Part shown: positions 30,552 to 39,007 of the stretch, piece by piece
Numbering within the stretch: position 1 is the first letter of the stretch
Layout of the letters: each line of letters starts with the position of its first letter
Origin: a virus
Reading direction: 5' to 3' (one strand)
DNA: 40,056 nt
IMG/VR virus record: IMGVR_UViG_3300006030_000046
Span: 1 to 40,056 of that record
Program-made: the position numbers and the translations under genes
The notes under the pieces: generated by a model
What the model was told of the DNA's origin: nothing
Database searches by the model: none
The model's input: only the letters and a program-made list of their open reading frames with translations

Positions 30552-30583
30552 AAATAAACCTCCACCACCATAATCGGAATGGA

Positions 30584-31513
30584 TTAACCACCATGACCAA
30601 GTACATCAGAACAAGACAAAATTAGTCCAGCTTTTTTTGTATCATAGTAGTTGTCTCGGAAACAATTCATAACAAAAAGTGCTCGCTTTACCATCGCTGG
30701 AGTCTTGTTGGCAAGAACAATAGAAGAACAGTAACCAAGCACCATCCACCGAATACTTTCTGGATCTTCGGTAACCTCTTTAAGAAGCTTCGCCACATCA
30801 GTCCAAGTAACCCTTGGATTAAACAATGCTCTAGCCAACTGAATAGCTTGAGCCTTGGCGTCCACGGACTGAAGCATTTGGAGCTGTTCCGTAGAATTAG
30901 GCAGCTCCAAAACCTGTCCTAACAAAACCAATAACTTTCTTGCGGACCCCTCCGCCGTTTCTACCAACCGATCCACCACGTCTTCTTCTAACTGGGCTTC
31001 CTCCCTTTGCAATACCTTAGCCACTAATTCTTTTGCTTTAGTGGGTGTGAGAGCCTTTACCGCCACCACGGTTGCCCGTGTCTTAATCGTGGCGATCAAC
31101 TTATCTGGATCTGTCGTCGCCATGAAGAAATAGACGTGTTTTGGGGTATCCTCCAACATTTTCAACAAAGCATTTTGAGCATCCCCGGTGAGCTTGTGGG
31201 CTTCGTCAATGAGCCAAATGCGGCAGGAGCCACCCAAAGGGGACAGACCCATACGTCCCCGAATTTCTCTCACCATATCAATGCCACGGAAATCCGCGCA
31301 ATTGATTTCCACAAAATCTGTATCTGCACACTCCAACTTATTTTTTAGAATCCTGGCAAGAGTAGTCTTCCCACACCCCGATGGACCCGTGAATAACAAA
31401 AAATGTGGGAGTTTGCCCTTGGTCAAATAACCGTTCAACATCGCAACGGCTTGTTCCTGACCCAGTACAGATTTGAAAACCCCTGGTCGATATTTCTTGT
31501 AAAGCTCTTCCAT
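30584..31513 (-). CDS. Clamp-loader ATPase (DnaX/gp44/RFC type)
   Basis: 309 residues. AAA+ core: YRPGVFKSVLGQE (the RFC-box entry), FTGPSGCGKTTLAR (Walker A, 43-50), WLIDEAHKLTGDAQNALLK (Walker B and sensor 1), then FFMATTDPDKLIATIKTRA. The usual SRC arginine finger is replaced by KTRATVV, a change also seen in other phage loaders. The loader opens the sliding clamp (34168-35220) and places it at primer ends. The stop at 31524 of the polymerase gene is ten bases upstream. No small subunit (gp62-like) is apparent in the window, so a single-gene loader or an unrecognised partner is possible. Confidence 0.85.
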   Translation of the reverse strand: MEELYKKYRPGVFKSVLGQEQAVAMLNGYLTKGKLPHFLLFTGPSGCGKTTLARILKNKLECADTDFVEINCADFRGIDMVREIRGRMGLSPLGGSCRIWLIDEAHKLTGDAQNALLKMLEDTPKHVYFFMATTDPDKLIATIKTRATVVAVKALTPTKAKELVAKVLQREEAQLEEDVVDRLVETAEGSARKLLVLLGQVLELPNSTEQLQMLQSVDAKAQAIQLARALFNPRVTWTDVAKLLKEVTEDPESIRWMVLGYCSSIVLANKTPAMVKRALFVMNCFRDNYYDTKKAGLILSCSDVLGHGG

Positions 31514-31523
31514 TCAAAAATCC

Positions 31524-32924
31524 TTAAAGTGCAAACTTGTAAATGTCATCCACTTTCTTTTTGTCGTGCCAAGAACCACCTACGGGGGTCACCTCCGCCT
31601 CAATCTTAAGGTTTACAATAATCCATTTCCAATGCTCCATTAACCGATCCACCATGATCTCTTTGGCCAAAATCAAATAGTCTTGGACACAACTCACATG
31701 CACATCGGCCAAAATACTGTCATGGATTTGACCTACCAACAAAGCGTCCATCTTCCGCCGGCGAAGCTGACGAGAAATTTGAATAAAGGACCAAAGAAGA
31801 CAATGGAAAGCAGACCCTTGAATCGGGTAATTGATCACGTCATTTCGCCCGTAAATTCCATCAATACGAAATCCAGTTAAGGTATTAAATCCCCCATTTT
31901 TCAAGTAACTCTCAAACCAATCTTCCCGCCACCTTCCATATACCTGAAAACGCCGACCCCAAAAATCGTCTTCCACATCTTTCAAATGATCCATGAAAGT
32001 TCCCGGTTCTGGCTTGTAATCAGACACAGAACCCAACTTCGTAACTCCCTTAGCCGCTAAATGATCTTTAACCCGCGTCCCATCTTCCAAAGTCAAAGAC
32101 ATGGAATCCAAAGCATTCCACAAATTAACAGCACACTGGGCATAGTAACTCCCATAAAATTCTGGAAAGACGAACATATTCTTCCCACAATAACGAAGCT
32201 GCTTAGTGACCTGTTTTGGCTTCAGCTTGTAACATTGAGCCGCCATATCCCGGTGCATATCTTTTCCGGGATTTTCAATGTACTGAATCATCGTGGGGTC
32301 TTTGTGGTAACAAGCCGCCACCAAAACCTCTACACCAGAATAATCCAATTCCACCAACACCCGATCTTTCCCACGAGGAATAAAACAAGAACGAATGTAC
32401 GCCCCAACTTCTTGATCCCGAATCGGAATGTTTTGGAAATTGATACTGTCACTAGAACTGCGGTAAGTTCTAGCTATGTGGAGATTGAAAAAAGAGTGGA
32501 GGTAGCCGTCGCACACCTCCCGCTGCAACCCCAAAAGAAAAGTACCATGAAGTTTTTTCCACCTCTCTATTTCCAGAAACATTTTGCAAAAGGGGTGATC
32601 AATATTAGCAAGAGTGGCCTCGTCCAAAATGTAACGATTCGTGTCATGGTTCTGCTCCCCCTTAAATCCCAACTCCTTAAACAAAATTCTAGCCAACTGA
32701 GGACGACTCCCCATGTTGGCCTTTCCCCCGTAAATCTTTAACCACAATCGCCAAACGTCTGTCTGCCGTATCTGGGCGGTCAGCTGTTTAACACGGCCTT
32801 CCACCTCTTGGATGTTAGCCGTCAGACGTTCCACATCTACACAAATCCCATTTGCCTCCATACCAGAAAACTCTACCAACCCATCACGCAAAAGCTGGTA
32901 AGCCTCAAAAGTAACTGGTTTCAT
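31524..32924 (-). CDS. Family A DNA polymerase, polymerase module only
   Basis: 466 residues from ATG at 32924, overlapping the UDG/exonuclease gene stop as ATGA. Family A motifs: INFQNIP (160s), motif A VELDYSGVEV (Asp194), motif B KQLRYCGKNMFVFPEFYG (241-258, here Cys where most have Phe/Tyr), NYPIQGSA (365-372), and motif C QIHDSIL (Asp402). The finger/palm core is complete, but the proofreading domain is absent and is encoded by the previous gene. The enzyme copies phage DNA with clamp, loader, SSB and exonuclease from neighbouring genes. The split at the exonuclease/polymerase border is unusual. Confidence 0.9.
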   Translation of the reverse strand: MKPVTFEAYQLLRDGLVEFSGMEANGICVDVERLTANIQEVEGRVKQLTAQIRQTDVWRLWLKIYGGKANMGSRPQLARILFKELGFKGEQNHDTNRYILDEATLANIDHPFCKMFLEIERWKKLHGTFLLGLQREVCDGYLHSFFNLHIARTYRSSSDSINFQNIPIRDQEVGAYIRSCFIPRGKDRVLVELDYSGVEVLVAACYHKDPTMIQYIENPGKDMHRDMAAQCYKLKPKQVTKQLRYCGKNMFVFPEFYGSYYAQCAVNLWNALDSMSLTLEDGTRVKDHLAAKGVTKLGSVSDYKPEPGTFMDHLKDVEDDFWGRRFQVYGRWREDWFESYLKNGGFNTLTGFRIDGIYGRNDVINYPIQGSAFHCLLWSFIQISRQLRRRKMDALLVGQIHDSILADVHVSCVQDYLILAKEIMVDRLMEHWKWIIVNLKIEAEVTPVGGSWHDKKKVDDIYKFAL

Positions 32925-34171
32925 AGCCAATCTTTCATGGAAATACCAAATTGAACCATTTGCTTTTCAGCAACACGGTACTCCAACAAAGAGTCCAATC
33001 CATTGTAAAGCAAAAGATCATGGAGGTTCACTTGCTCTAAAATCTGATTTGTGCGCAAGTTAGAATTATTGGAAGACAGAAACTTGGAAATGTGATCATC
33101 GTAACTCTCCGCTCCCAACAATACAAAAGATTGGAACTTTAACCCACAAATTCCAGGTCTGTTATCTAATGCGTGTGCTGCAGTCATCGTACACCACGCC
33201 CAATTCTTAACGGGCTTGCCAAACTCCATTCTGGACCAACGATCCTCCATTTTGAGATTACTGGCGATCTTAGGCATAGAAGAACGAATTAACCGTCCCA
33301 TCGCCGGCACAGCAGCACCACGCCAAGGAAATGCTATGGTTTTCTTCCCATTCCAACATACGGAACAAGACAAAATTTCAGCATCAAACCAATCTGGCTT
33401 GAGCATAGTGGTCTCGTAATCAAATGCCACAACACCACCACGCTCTACCATCTTGTCCAAAATTCTAGCCGCCTCATCCGTATCTAAAACGAGTTCAACC
33501 TCCTTAATTTCGTTTGGTATCTCGTCATATGGACGACCAGATAATTGAAGGGCTGATTCCAAATGCCGACGAAACCACAAATTAGGAACCGGATCTTTTT
33601 TACGGGACTCTAGAGTGCGTAAAACATAATTCGGATCATATGTGGGGCAAATCCAACAATTCCATTTCCGACACGGAATTTGAAATCCAGTCCAACGGCT
33701 CAAAATACCAACATCCTCTTTCCAAATCGATCCAATGATACTCTGAACCGCTTCGTAACCCAACAAAAGGATGACTTGTGGCCGCAACTGCTCAATAGTG
33801 CGTATTAAATTTGGACGGCAATAACCAATCCTGTCTGAAATGGAAACTTCGACATTCCCCTCATTTTGTTTTTTAGACAAATGACAAATGAGGGCGTTGT
33901 CATACCAGTAATCTTCCTCAGGATCACCACCCAAAGATCTCAAAGTTCGTTTAAGAAACTTACCAGTCCGTCCTACAAAATGAGTCCCTTCTAAATCCTC
34001 CTCTTTCCCTGGAAAGTCGCCCACAATTAAAATTCTTCGGCGCCCATTACCACTAAAAGACATCTTTGGGGATTTGCAGCCCTTGTAAAGACCACAAGCC
34101 CCACAAAGCGGAATTGTGGGGCTTGGTTTCTTACTTTGGGCCAGTGTAGAACCGGAAAAAAAGCCTTTCAT
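32921..34171 (-). CDS. Uracil-DNA glycosylase fused to 3'-5' exonuclease
   Basis: 416 residues; ATGA overlap with the clamp gene. N-terminal 210 residues match family 4-type UDG: an iron-sulphur Cys set (CGACGLYKGC at 23-32, C118 and C175), GDFPGKEEDLEGTHFVGRTG (the GExPGxxED motif), and TYDPNYVLR in place of the usual HPSxxLR. C-terminal part has the DnaQ/Pol A exonuclease motifs: FDYETT (Asp251, Glu253), NLKMEDRW (Asp310), and YNGLDSLLEYRV (YxxxD, Asp393). It would remove uracil and proofread DNA. SPO1-like phages have a UDG domain fused to a whole polymerase; here the fusion is UDG-exonuclease and the polymerase is separate. The loss of His in the HP motif may lower UDG activity. Confidence 0.85.
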   Translation of the reverse strand: MKGFFSGSTLAQSKKPSPTIPLCGACGLYKGCKSPKMSFSGNGRRRILIVGDFPGKEEDLEGTHFVGRTGKFLKRTLRSLGGDPEEDYWYDNALICHLSKKQNEGNVEVSISDRIGYCRPNLIRTIEQLRPQVILLLGYEAVQSIIGSIWKEDVGILSRWTGFQIPCRKWNCWICPTYDPNYVLRTLESRKKDPVPNLWFRRHLESALQLSGRPYDEIPNEIKEVELVLDTDEAARILDKMVERGGVVAFDYETTMLKPDWFDAEILSCSVCWNGKKTIAFPWRGAAVPAMGRLIRSSMPKIASNLKMEDRWSRMEFGKPVKNWAWCTMTAAHALDNRPGICGLKFQSFVLLGAESYDDHISKFLSSNNSNLRTNQILEQVNLHDLLLYNGLDSLLEYRVAEKQMVQFGISMKDWL

Positions 34172-35220
34172 TCTACAACAGCCTCTTCAGCTGGTTCCGT
34201 TTCTTTCTCTGCCGCAGGAGCACCAAGACACGTAACGTAGGTGAAACCTTTTCCTTCCACCTTCAAACGCTCCTGGGAAATCTCGCATTCGTTATACCGC
34301 TGTGTGATCTCAGACAACAATTGGGGTGACACCAAAAAAAGAATAGGCTCACCGTCATACTGGATCTTCTTGGTCTCCGTGTACCAACCAGAAATGCCTT
34401 GCCCACGAATCCGCAACTTACCCGGACGCAACTCAATAGTTACTTGATTGGCGTCCACATTTTCTGCAGAAAAAACACTGGCCTTTTCGGCAGCTTCCAC
34501 CAATCCCTTGGGTAAGGTCGTCTTAATACCACGACATTTCAACAACTTGGAAAGATCTGGGAACTCCTCGATGTAACGCCTACAAGAAAGAATCAATCCA
34601 GACGAAGAACGAAAATGCAACCAAGACTTGGTTTCGGAAAACTCAATCATCCCCAAAGAAGTGATGTGCTTAACACTGGAGCCGCGCACCAAAAATTCCT
34701 CCCTGACATTAGTCGTGAGAGCATATCGGCACAATTGCGTGTTATCGCAGGCTTCCAAATAATCGGGATGGACATGAACGCATGTCATAGAAAAGAAAGA
34801 TTCGTCTTTTCCAACGCAAGTCTGGACAATTCCAATTGCCTCCAAAAACTCCGCCGGCAAAGGCTTCCACTTTTTAGGCAACTCTACAGAATCAATAGGG
34901 AGTAAGAAATCAGACTCCCGACGAATCCCAAGAGTGCGACGCTTTCCAAACAACTGGATCTCCCCTTCCGCTTCCACCACCTCCAGTTCTTCATCCGGTA
35001 GTTTGCGCAGAATAGCCAAAAAAGGAGCAGCCTGAATTGCACCTTCCAATGGAAGGTTACACTCATGACTGCAAGCAATTTCCTCGTTAAACGTAAAAAC
35101 CATTCCACCACGGAAACAAAAACAACTGCTCTGCTCCACAATCTCCCGAGTGGACAGGCCGGGCTGGACCGATTCCAATTGCTGCAACAACAGCTCACGA
35201 TTTACCTTTACCACGAACAT
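34168..35220 (-). CDS. Sliding clamp (DnaN-like)
   Basis: 350 residues. A beta-rich three-domain length (three times about 110) and the pattern of DnaN: N-terminal MFVVKVNRELLLQQLESVQPG, the middle EFLEAIGIVQTC, and the C-terminal segment EPILFLVSPQLLSEITQRYN with a ridge-like VKVEGKGFTYVTCL. It should encircle DNA and tether the polymerase. The C-terminal Glu/Ala-rich tail (AAEKETEPAEEAVVE) is unusual and may regulate partner binding. The loader gene is downstream. ATG 35220 overlaps the 35195-35395 gene by 26 bases. Confidence 0.75.
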   Translation of the reverse strand: MFVVKVNRELLLQQLESVQPGLSTREIVEQSSCFCFRGGMVFTFNEEIACSHECNLPLEGAIQAAPFLAILRKLPDEELEVVEAEGEIQLFGKRRTLGIRRESDFLLPIDSVELPKKWKPLPAEFLEAIGIVQTCVGKDESFFSMTCVHVHPDYLEACDNTQLCRYALTTNVREEFLVRGSSVKHITSLGMIEFSETKSWLHFRSSSGLILSCRRYIEEFPDLSKLLKCRGIKTTLPKGLVEAAEKASVFSAENVDANQVTIELRPGKLRIRGQGISGWYTETKKIQYDGEPILFLVSPQLLSEITQRYNECEISQERLKVEGKGFTYVTCLGAPAAEKETEPAEEAVVE

Positions 35221-35395
35221 TCCCTTTCTTCTTCAAGTAGTTTTCTTTCCGCTTGTCCTTGATCATCTTAAAACGCTTGGTCAATTTTCCAGATTGGTAC
35301 ATTGGCCAAAACGTCAACATCAGAGTGCATTCGTTTCTCAAAGCTATTTCTGGCTGAGACCAATGACTCCCATCCCCTGAATAGTAAAGGATCAT
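35195..35395 (-). CDS. 66-residue protein coupled to the DpdA gene
   Basis: The ATG at 35395 overlaps the DpdA gene stop as ATGA. The sequence begins MILYYSGDGSHWSQPEIAL, then TLMLTFWPMYQSGKLTKRFK and ends with a basic stretch (KKKGNVRGKGKS). The opening resembles the small 'YYSGxGS...PE..L...MLTF' proteins that I associate with phage deazaguanine loci. A DNA-contacting or helper subunit of DpdA is possible, but this has not been shown. It also overlaps the clamp gene start, linking the modification and replication operons. Confidence 0.6.
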   Translation of the reverse strand: MILYYSGDGSHWSQPEIALRNECTLMLTFWPMYQSGKLTKRFKMIKDKRKENYLKKKGNVRGKGKS

Positions 35396-36342
35396 ATGAG
35401 ACCGAACCCCTTAATGGAAACCCGGTTCTTCAAATGGAATGGAAATGGATAAGCCGGCATCGATTCCACCATTCGTTGGTAAAACATCAGATTTGCATAC
35501 CGCCTTTCCACGTGTCTCGTCACCACACCATATTCCAAAACTTCGTAAGTGCCATCGGGATTCCACTTCCACTTCCCAAGACCAACTCCAATATCAGACA
35601 ACCACTTACGAACGATAGCTTTCTCTCCGGAGGATAACGTGAAATAATGATAGCCACGTTCCCTTCGCTTGGGTGAATCAATGCTCACACCCAAGATATA
35701 AGGCTGTTCCGTAAAGACAAACTCACCCCGGCGCTGGTGAGGGACAGAAATGCCACCAAAAGCCCCAATCTTTGTCCAACTGGTGCTGTCCACCGAATAC
35801 CAAGGGTACCGCAACAACAACTCGTAAGACGTCACACCAAAGCCATGAATACGGACTCGGGGACAACGAGAGGGGTTGTCACACAAAAAATCAAAGCAAC
35901 GATCCAACCACCCACGGCAATGTTCTTGAGTAAGACTTCCAACCAATCCACCAAGAGCAATAAAATCGTAACCCTCGTCCACATAACGCTTCAACCAATC
36001 CAAAGAAGTGCGATAATGGACAACAGGAACCGGATTCAACCCGTGAGTCTGTTCTAAATACTTTTGATTGCGATACGTGAGTTCTGGATTTGGAATGGCG
36101 TCCACATTGGCATAGTGGTCTATGGCATAGTGGAACTTTTGAACAAAAGCGGCATAGCTGTCAAGGTACTCATAAAAGTCAGGAGTGTCGTAATACGCCC
36201 ACTGATCTGTTTTATTTTCCTTGGCATACTCTGCCGCTTTAGTCCAAATAGTGAAAGCCCCACTATCTAAAAAATGGGACTTTACACAACCACACTCCCA
36301 ATCCTCATTAGGATCAGGCAAATTCAATTTCTCACGAACCAT
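35392..36342 (-). CDS. dpdA: DpdA-type DNA deazaguanine transglycosylase
   Basis: 316 residues. The TIM-barrel pattern of tRNA-guanine-transglycosylase relatives is visible: HFLDSGAFTIW (the first aspartate of the TGT active site), NVDAIPNPELTYRNQKYLE, VPVVHYRTSLDWLKRYV, FIALGGLVGS, VRIHGFGVTSYELLLRYPW then YSVDSTSW (second aspartate and substrate site). Phage DpdA enzymes exchange guanine for preQ0 in DNA. The upstream genes QueD, QueE, QueC and FolE make preQ0, so the product is likely dPreQ0. No QueF, ArcS or Gat domain is in the window, so no later step is predicted. It is joined to FolE by one base and coupled to the next small gene. Confidence 0.8.
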   Translation of the reverse strand: MVREKLNLPDPNEDWECGCVKSHFLDSGAFTIWTKAAEYAKENKTDQWAYYDTPDFYEYLDSYAAFVQKFHYAIDHYANVDAIPNPELTYRNQKYLEQTHGLNPVPVVHYRTSLDWLKRYVDEGYDFIALGGLVGSLTQEHCRGWLDRCFDFLCDNPSRCPRVRIHGFGVTSYELLLRYPWYSVDSTSWTKIGAFGGISVPHQRRGEFVFTEQPYILGVSIDSPKRRERGYHYFTLSSGEKAIVRKWLSDIGVGLGKWKWNPDGTYEVLEYGVVTRHVERRYANLMFYQRMVESMPAYPFPFHLKNRVSIKGFGLI

Positions 36343-36343
36343 T

Positions 36344-37276
36344 TCAGTCCTGCCTGCGAATGAGGGACAGAAACTCGTTACGTGCCTCCGGTTTCTCCCG
36401 AAATGCTCCAGTCATGCTCGAGGTCACCATAACGGAAGATTGCTTAGAGACGCCCCGTGCCACCATGCACAAATGAACTCCCTCTAGCACGCAAGCGGCC
36501 CCCAACGGATGGAGGTACTTGTCCAGGGCTTCAGTAACCTGCTGGCAAATTCGTTCCTGAACTTGTAAGCGCCGACAATAGATTTCCAAAATACGAGCCA
36601 ACTTGGAAACCCCGATCACTTTGCCATTTGGGATATACGCGATGTGAGCCTTACCATGAAACGGCAGCATATGATGCTCACAACAGGAAATAAATTCCAC
36701 ATTGCGCAATACCACCATTTCATCACATGGTTCTTCAAAAACAGTAATAACATCTCCAGGATTCCGTTTGTAGCCGGCAAACAATTCATCCCACGAACGT
36801 ACCACTCGATCCGGAGTCTTAAGCAATCCATCCCGATTGCAATCTTCCCCAAGGTACTGAAGAATACGACGCACATTATCTTGGGGACCGTCCTGTTTTT
36901 GCTGGCGCTCCCATGGAAAAGAAATCCACGAACAAATGTTCTCCTGGGGTTTATCCACCAACGCCAAAAACCCAACAGCGTCAGGATATTCCCGCATGTA
37001 GCGATCTCTGGTACTCCCACTATCCACCAAATCATCCACAAAGAGATCGGCATCACAAGGATCTTCAACCAAAGTGTAGTGGTCTGAGTAGTTCAAAAAC
37101 ATGGCCCCCACGGGAAGACCACCATTGGGGATCGCGTAAACTTTCATACGAACCTCTCCAGCCTGATCCCGGGAGAGTCGCAGAAAATGACTTGATCTCA
37201 AAAAGTCCGCTTCTTGAAGCAAACGCAAAAAGCGTCGCCGAACTTCACCATAGGAAAAATTTACAATCTCAACCAT
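36344..37276 (-). CDS. folE: Phosphoribosyltransferase-GTP cyclohydrolase I fusion
   Basis: 310 residues from ATG at 37276, overlapping the csrA stop by a few bases. Residues 1-125 are a phosphoribosyltransferase-like domain with VYAIPNGGLPVGAMF and the PRPP loop DLFVDDLVDSGST (77-89). Residues about 130-310 are FolE: RVVRSWDELFAGY, ISCCEHHMLPFHGKAH with zinc Cys199 and His, GVSKLARILEIYCRRLQVQE, GVHLCMVARGV with Cys270 and MVTSSMTGAFRE. FolE opens GTP to dihydroneopterin triphosphate, the first step of preQ0 and folate. The extra domain could supply or salvage a guanine nucleotide, or regulate the enzyme. It does not occur in the usual FolE. Confidence 0.85.
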   Translation of the reverse strand: MVEIVNFSYGEVRRRFLRLLQEADFLRSSHFLRLSRDQAGEVRMKVYAIPNGGLPVGAMFLNYSDHYTLVEDPCDADLFVDDLVDSGSTRDRYMREYPDAVGFLALVDKPQENICSWISFPWERQQKQDGPQDNVRRILQYLGEDCNRDGLLKTPDRVVRSWDELFAGYKRNPGDVITVFEEPCDEMVVLRNVEFISCCEHHMLPFHGKAHIAYIPNGKVIGVSKLARILEIYCRRLQVQERICQQVTEALDKYLHPLGAACVLEGVHLCMVARGVSKQSSVMVTSSMTGAFREKPEARNEFLSLIRRQD

Positions 37277-37454
37277 GATGTTCCGTTTCCTTTCTAGCAT
37301 CCACAATAGCTTGAATTTCGGATCGGTTGATAGTGACCTCTCGTGGGGCTTCGATTCCCAGCTTCACATGAGTTCCAGACACTTCCACCACCAACACGCG
37401 AATATTGCCACCAATGATAATAGATTCATTGGCTTTTCTACTTAGCACCAACAT
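37269..37454 (-). CDS. csrA: CsrA-type translational regulator
   Basis: 61 residues, the normal CsrA length. The sequence MLVLSRKANESIIIGGNIRV, then KLGIEAPREVTINRSEI, has the conserved RNA-binding residues Leu4, Arg6-like and Arg44. CsrA binds GGA loops near Shine-Dalgarno sites and changes translation or mRNA stability. Its presence between queC and folE suggests it acts on this operon or on host mRNA. The leader of folE contains AAGGAAACGGAAC, with two GGA motifs, a possible target. It begins three bases after queC ends. Confidence 0.9.
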   Translation of the reverse strand: MLVLSRKANESIIIGGNIRVLVVEVSGTHVKLGIEAPREVTINRSEIQAIVDARKETEHHG

Positions 37455-37456
37455 GA

Positions 37457-38149
37457 TTACACCTCCTTGAGAACAATTTCCCGAGATTCGTATTCAATCG
37501 GATCTGGCAATCCATTTGCCGCAAAAGCAGCCAAACGCTCCTGACAAGACCCACACTTACCACAAGCCACGGGCTGGTCTTTGTAGCATGTGCGAGTAAG
37601 AATATACGGCACTTGATACCGTAGGCCATACTCCAAAATTGAATTCTTATTCATATTCAAAAATGGAGTCATGAGCTTAATACGACCATCCGTGCCGTAA
37701 TGAATAGCGGCAGCCATTGCACTCACAAAATCTGGCCGGCAGTCCGGATAAATAGCGTGATCACCAGAATGGACTCCCATCCACACTTCTACGGCATCAG
37801 TGCTCCACGCTAAGCCGGACAGAATAGAGGCAAAAATAAGATTGCGTCCAGGAACCACGGTCTGTTCCATAGACTTAGCCTCGTAATGACCTTCCGGAAT
37901 TGGACCTCCTTGACGCAAAAGGTTGCTCCTCAACAGCGCCCCCACGTTATTAAGATCCACCAAATCGTAGGGCACAGAATAGTGACTCGCCAAGTTAGCG
38001 GCAGCCGCATTTTCATAAGAATTGTGCTTGGAGCCGTAACAAAATCCAACAGCACGAACTACCTTGCGTCCACTCTCAATCATGGACGCAAACAACGTGG
38101 CTGAATCCATCCCACCACTCAATGACAGAACCGCAGGAATACGACCCAT
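37457..38149 (-). CDS. queC: 7-cyano-7-deazaguanine (preQ0) synthase QueC
   Basis: 230 residues from ATG at 38149. PP-loop ATPase: LSLSGGMDSATLF (SGGxDS, residues 11-16), then YGSKHNSYE, VVPGRNLIFASILSGLAW, and the zinc site CYKDQPVACGKCGSCQER at the C-terminus. QueC converts 7-carboxy-7-deazaguanine to preQ0 with ATP and ammonia. It is next to queE and queD. Gat-QueC fusions of archaeosine-type phages are absent, so this is a normal QueC. Confidence 0.9.
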   Translation of the reverse strand: MGRIPAVLSLSGGMDSATLFASMIESGRKVVRAVGFCYGSKHNSYENAAAANLASHYSVPYDLVDLNNVGALLRSNLLRQGGPIPEGHYEAKSMEQTVVPGRNLIFASILSGLAWSTDAVEVWMGVHSGDHAIYPDCRPDFVSAMAAAIHYGTDGRIKLMTPFLNMNKNSILEYGLRYQVPYILTRTCYKDQPVACGKCGSCQERLAAFAANGLPDPIEYESREIVLKEV

Positions 38150-38150
38150 T

Positions 38151-38942
38151 TCATTCCACTCCAATCAACTTGTGCAACTGAACACCCAAACGATAACCGA
38201 ACGTCATACAAGACTTGACCACCGCCTTAAGATGCAAGTCATTGCGCTGTGGATCTTGAACATCCACGGGCTGCAAGTAAATGTCCTGAGGGGGAGTGTT
38301 GAGAGGAGGTCTAGCCGGCATAAAATTGGAGCCCAACACGCTAGAAGGCAATCCGTCTTCAGCGTGGACCTGATCGCACTCCATTACATATTTCCAACAA
38401 TCAATATGAGGCAAAAGACTATCACTAACCTTGACCGCCTTGGGACTACACACCACCGTGAAAGCAACACGTCTTTTATGTGTCCCACCATACTCGCTAT
38501 GGAGCTTTGAGAGAAATTTAGCATCACCAGCCGTCGTTCCATTGGTTTCAACTTGGACGCTAAAACCACCGTCCAACAACGCTTCTATCAAATGAAATAC
38601 GTTTGGTTGACGGAATGGCTCCCCACCAGTAATCACCACCAACGGATTCACAGAATACTTAGTCACCCCAATTGGCCGACCATATAACGGAACTGGTCGC
38701 TGAACCAAAGCTATTTGTGAAACCAAATCAGGAATGCTAAACTGCCGGCGCCCCTTTGTATATTGTGTATCACATAAAGGGCATTTCAAATTACATCCAG
38801 CCAACCGAACAAAAGTGGAGAGCACGCCAGCAAATGGACCCTCCCCCTGAATGGTACTCCAAACATTGATCACATCCAGTTTCGCAATTTCAACTGGACT
38901 CACTCCTACCAAAAGCCTTTCAGGTTTCTGGTCATTTAGCAT
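38151..38942 (-). CDS. queE: 7-carboxy-7-deazaguanine synthase QueE (radical SAM)
   Basis: 263 residues from ATG at 38942, nine bases after GGGGAG; a longer start at 39008 (TAATG overlap with queD) is equally open. The radical SAM site reads CNLKCPLCD (CxxxCxxC), after NVWSTIQGEGPFAG, and VVITGGEPFRQPN binds SAM; VETNGTTAGD follows. QueE rearranges carboxytetrahydropterin to 7-carboxy-7-deazaguanine. The sequence continues with FTVVCSPKAVKV and a long C-terminal part typical of QueE. It should act between QueD and QueC. Confidence 0.9.
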   Translation of the reverse strand: MLNDQKPERLLVGVSPVEIAKLDVINVWSTIQGEGPFAGVLSTFVRLAGCNLKCPLCDTQYTKGRRQFSIPDLVSQIALVQRPVPLYGRPIGVTKYSVNPLVVITGGEPFRQPNVFHLIEALLDGGFSVQVETNGTTAGDAKFLSKLHSEYGGTHKRRVAFTVVCSPKAVKVSDSLLPHIDCWKYVMECDQVHAEDGLPSSVLGSNFMPARPPLNTPPQDIYLQPVDVQDPQRNDLHLKAVVKSCMTFGYRLGVQLHKLIGVE

Positions 38943-39007
38943 AGTACAAATCTCCCCATAATAGAAATTCCCTTCCCTACATAATCGGCCCTGATGGACC
39001 AAAGGCA

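Noticed and set aside
32061-32741. 226-codon plus-strand frame
   Set aside because: It lies wholly antisense to the polymerase gene, whose motifs are intact, and has no domain or ribosome site.
37269-37454. Host chromosome segment suggested by csrA and que genes
   Set aside because: The genes are overlap-coupled on the same strand to dpdA and phage replication genes, so they belong to the phage.
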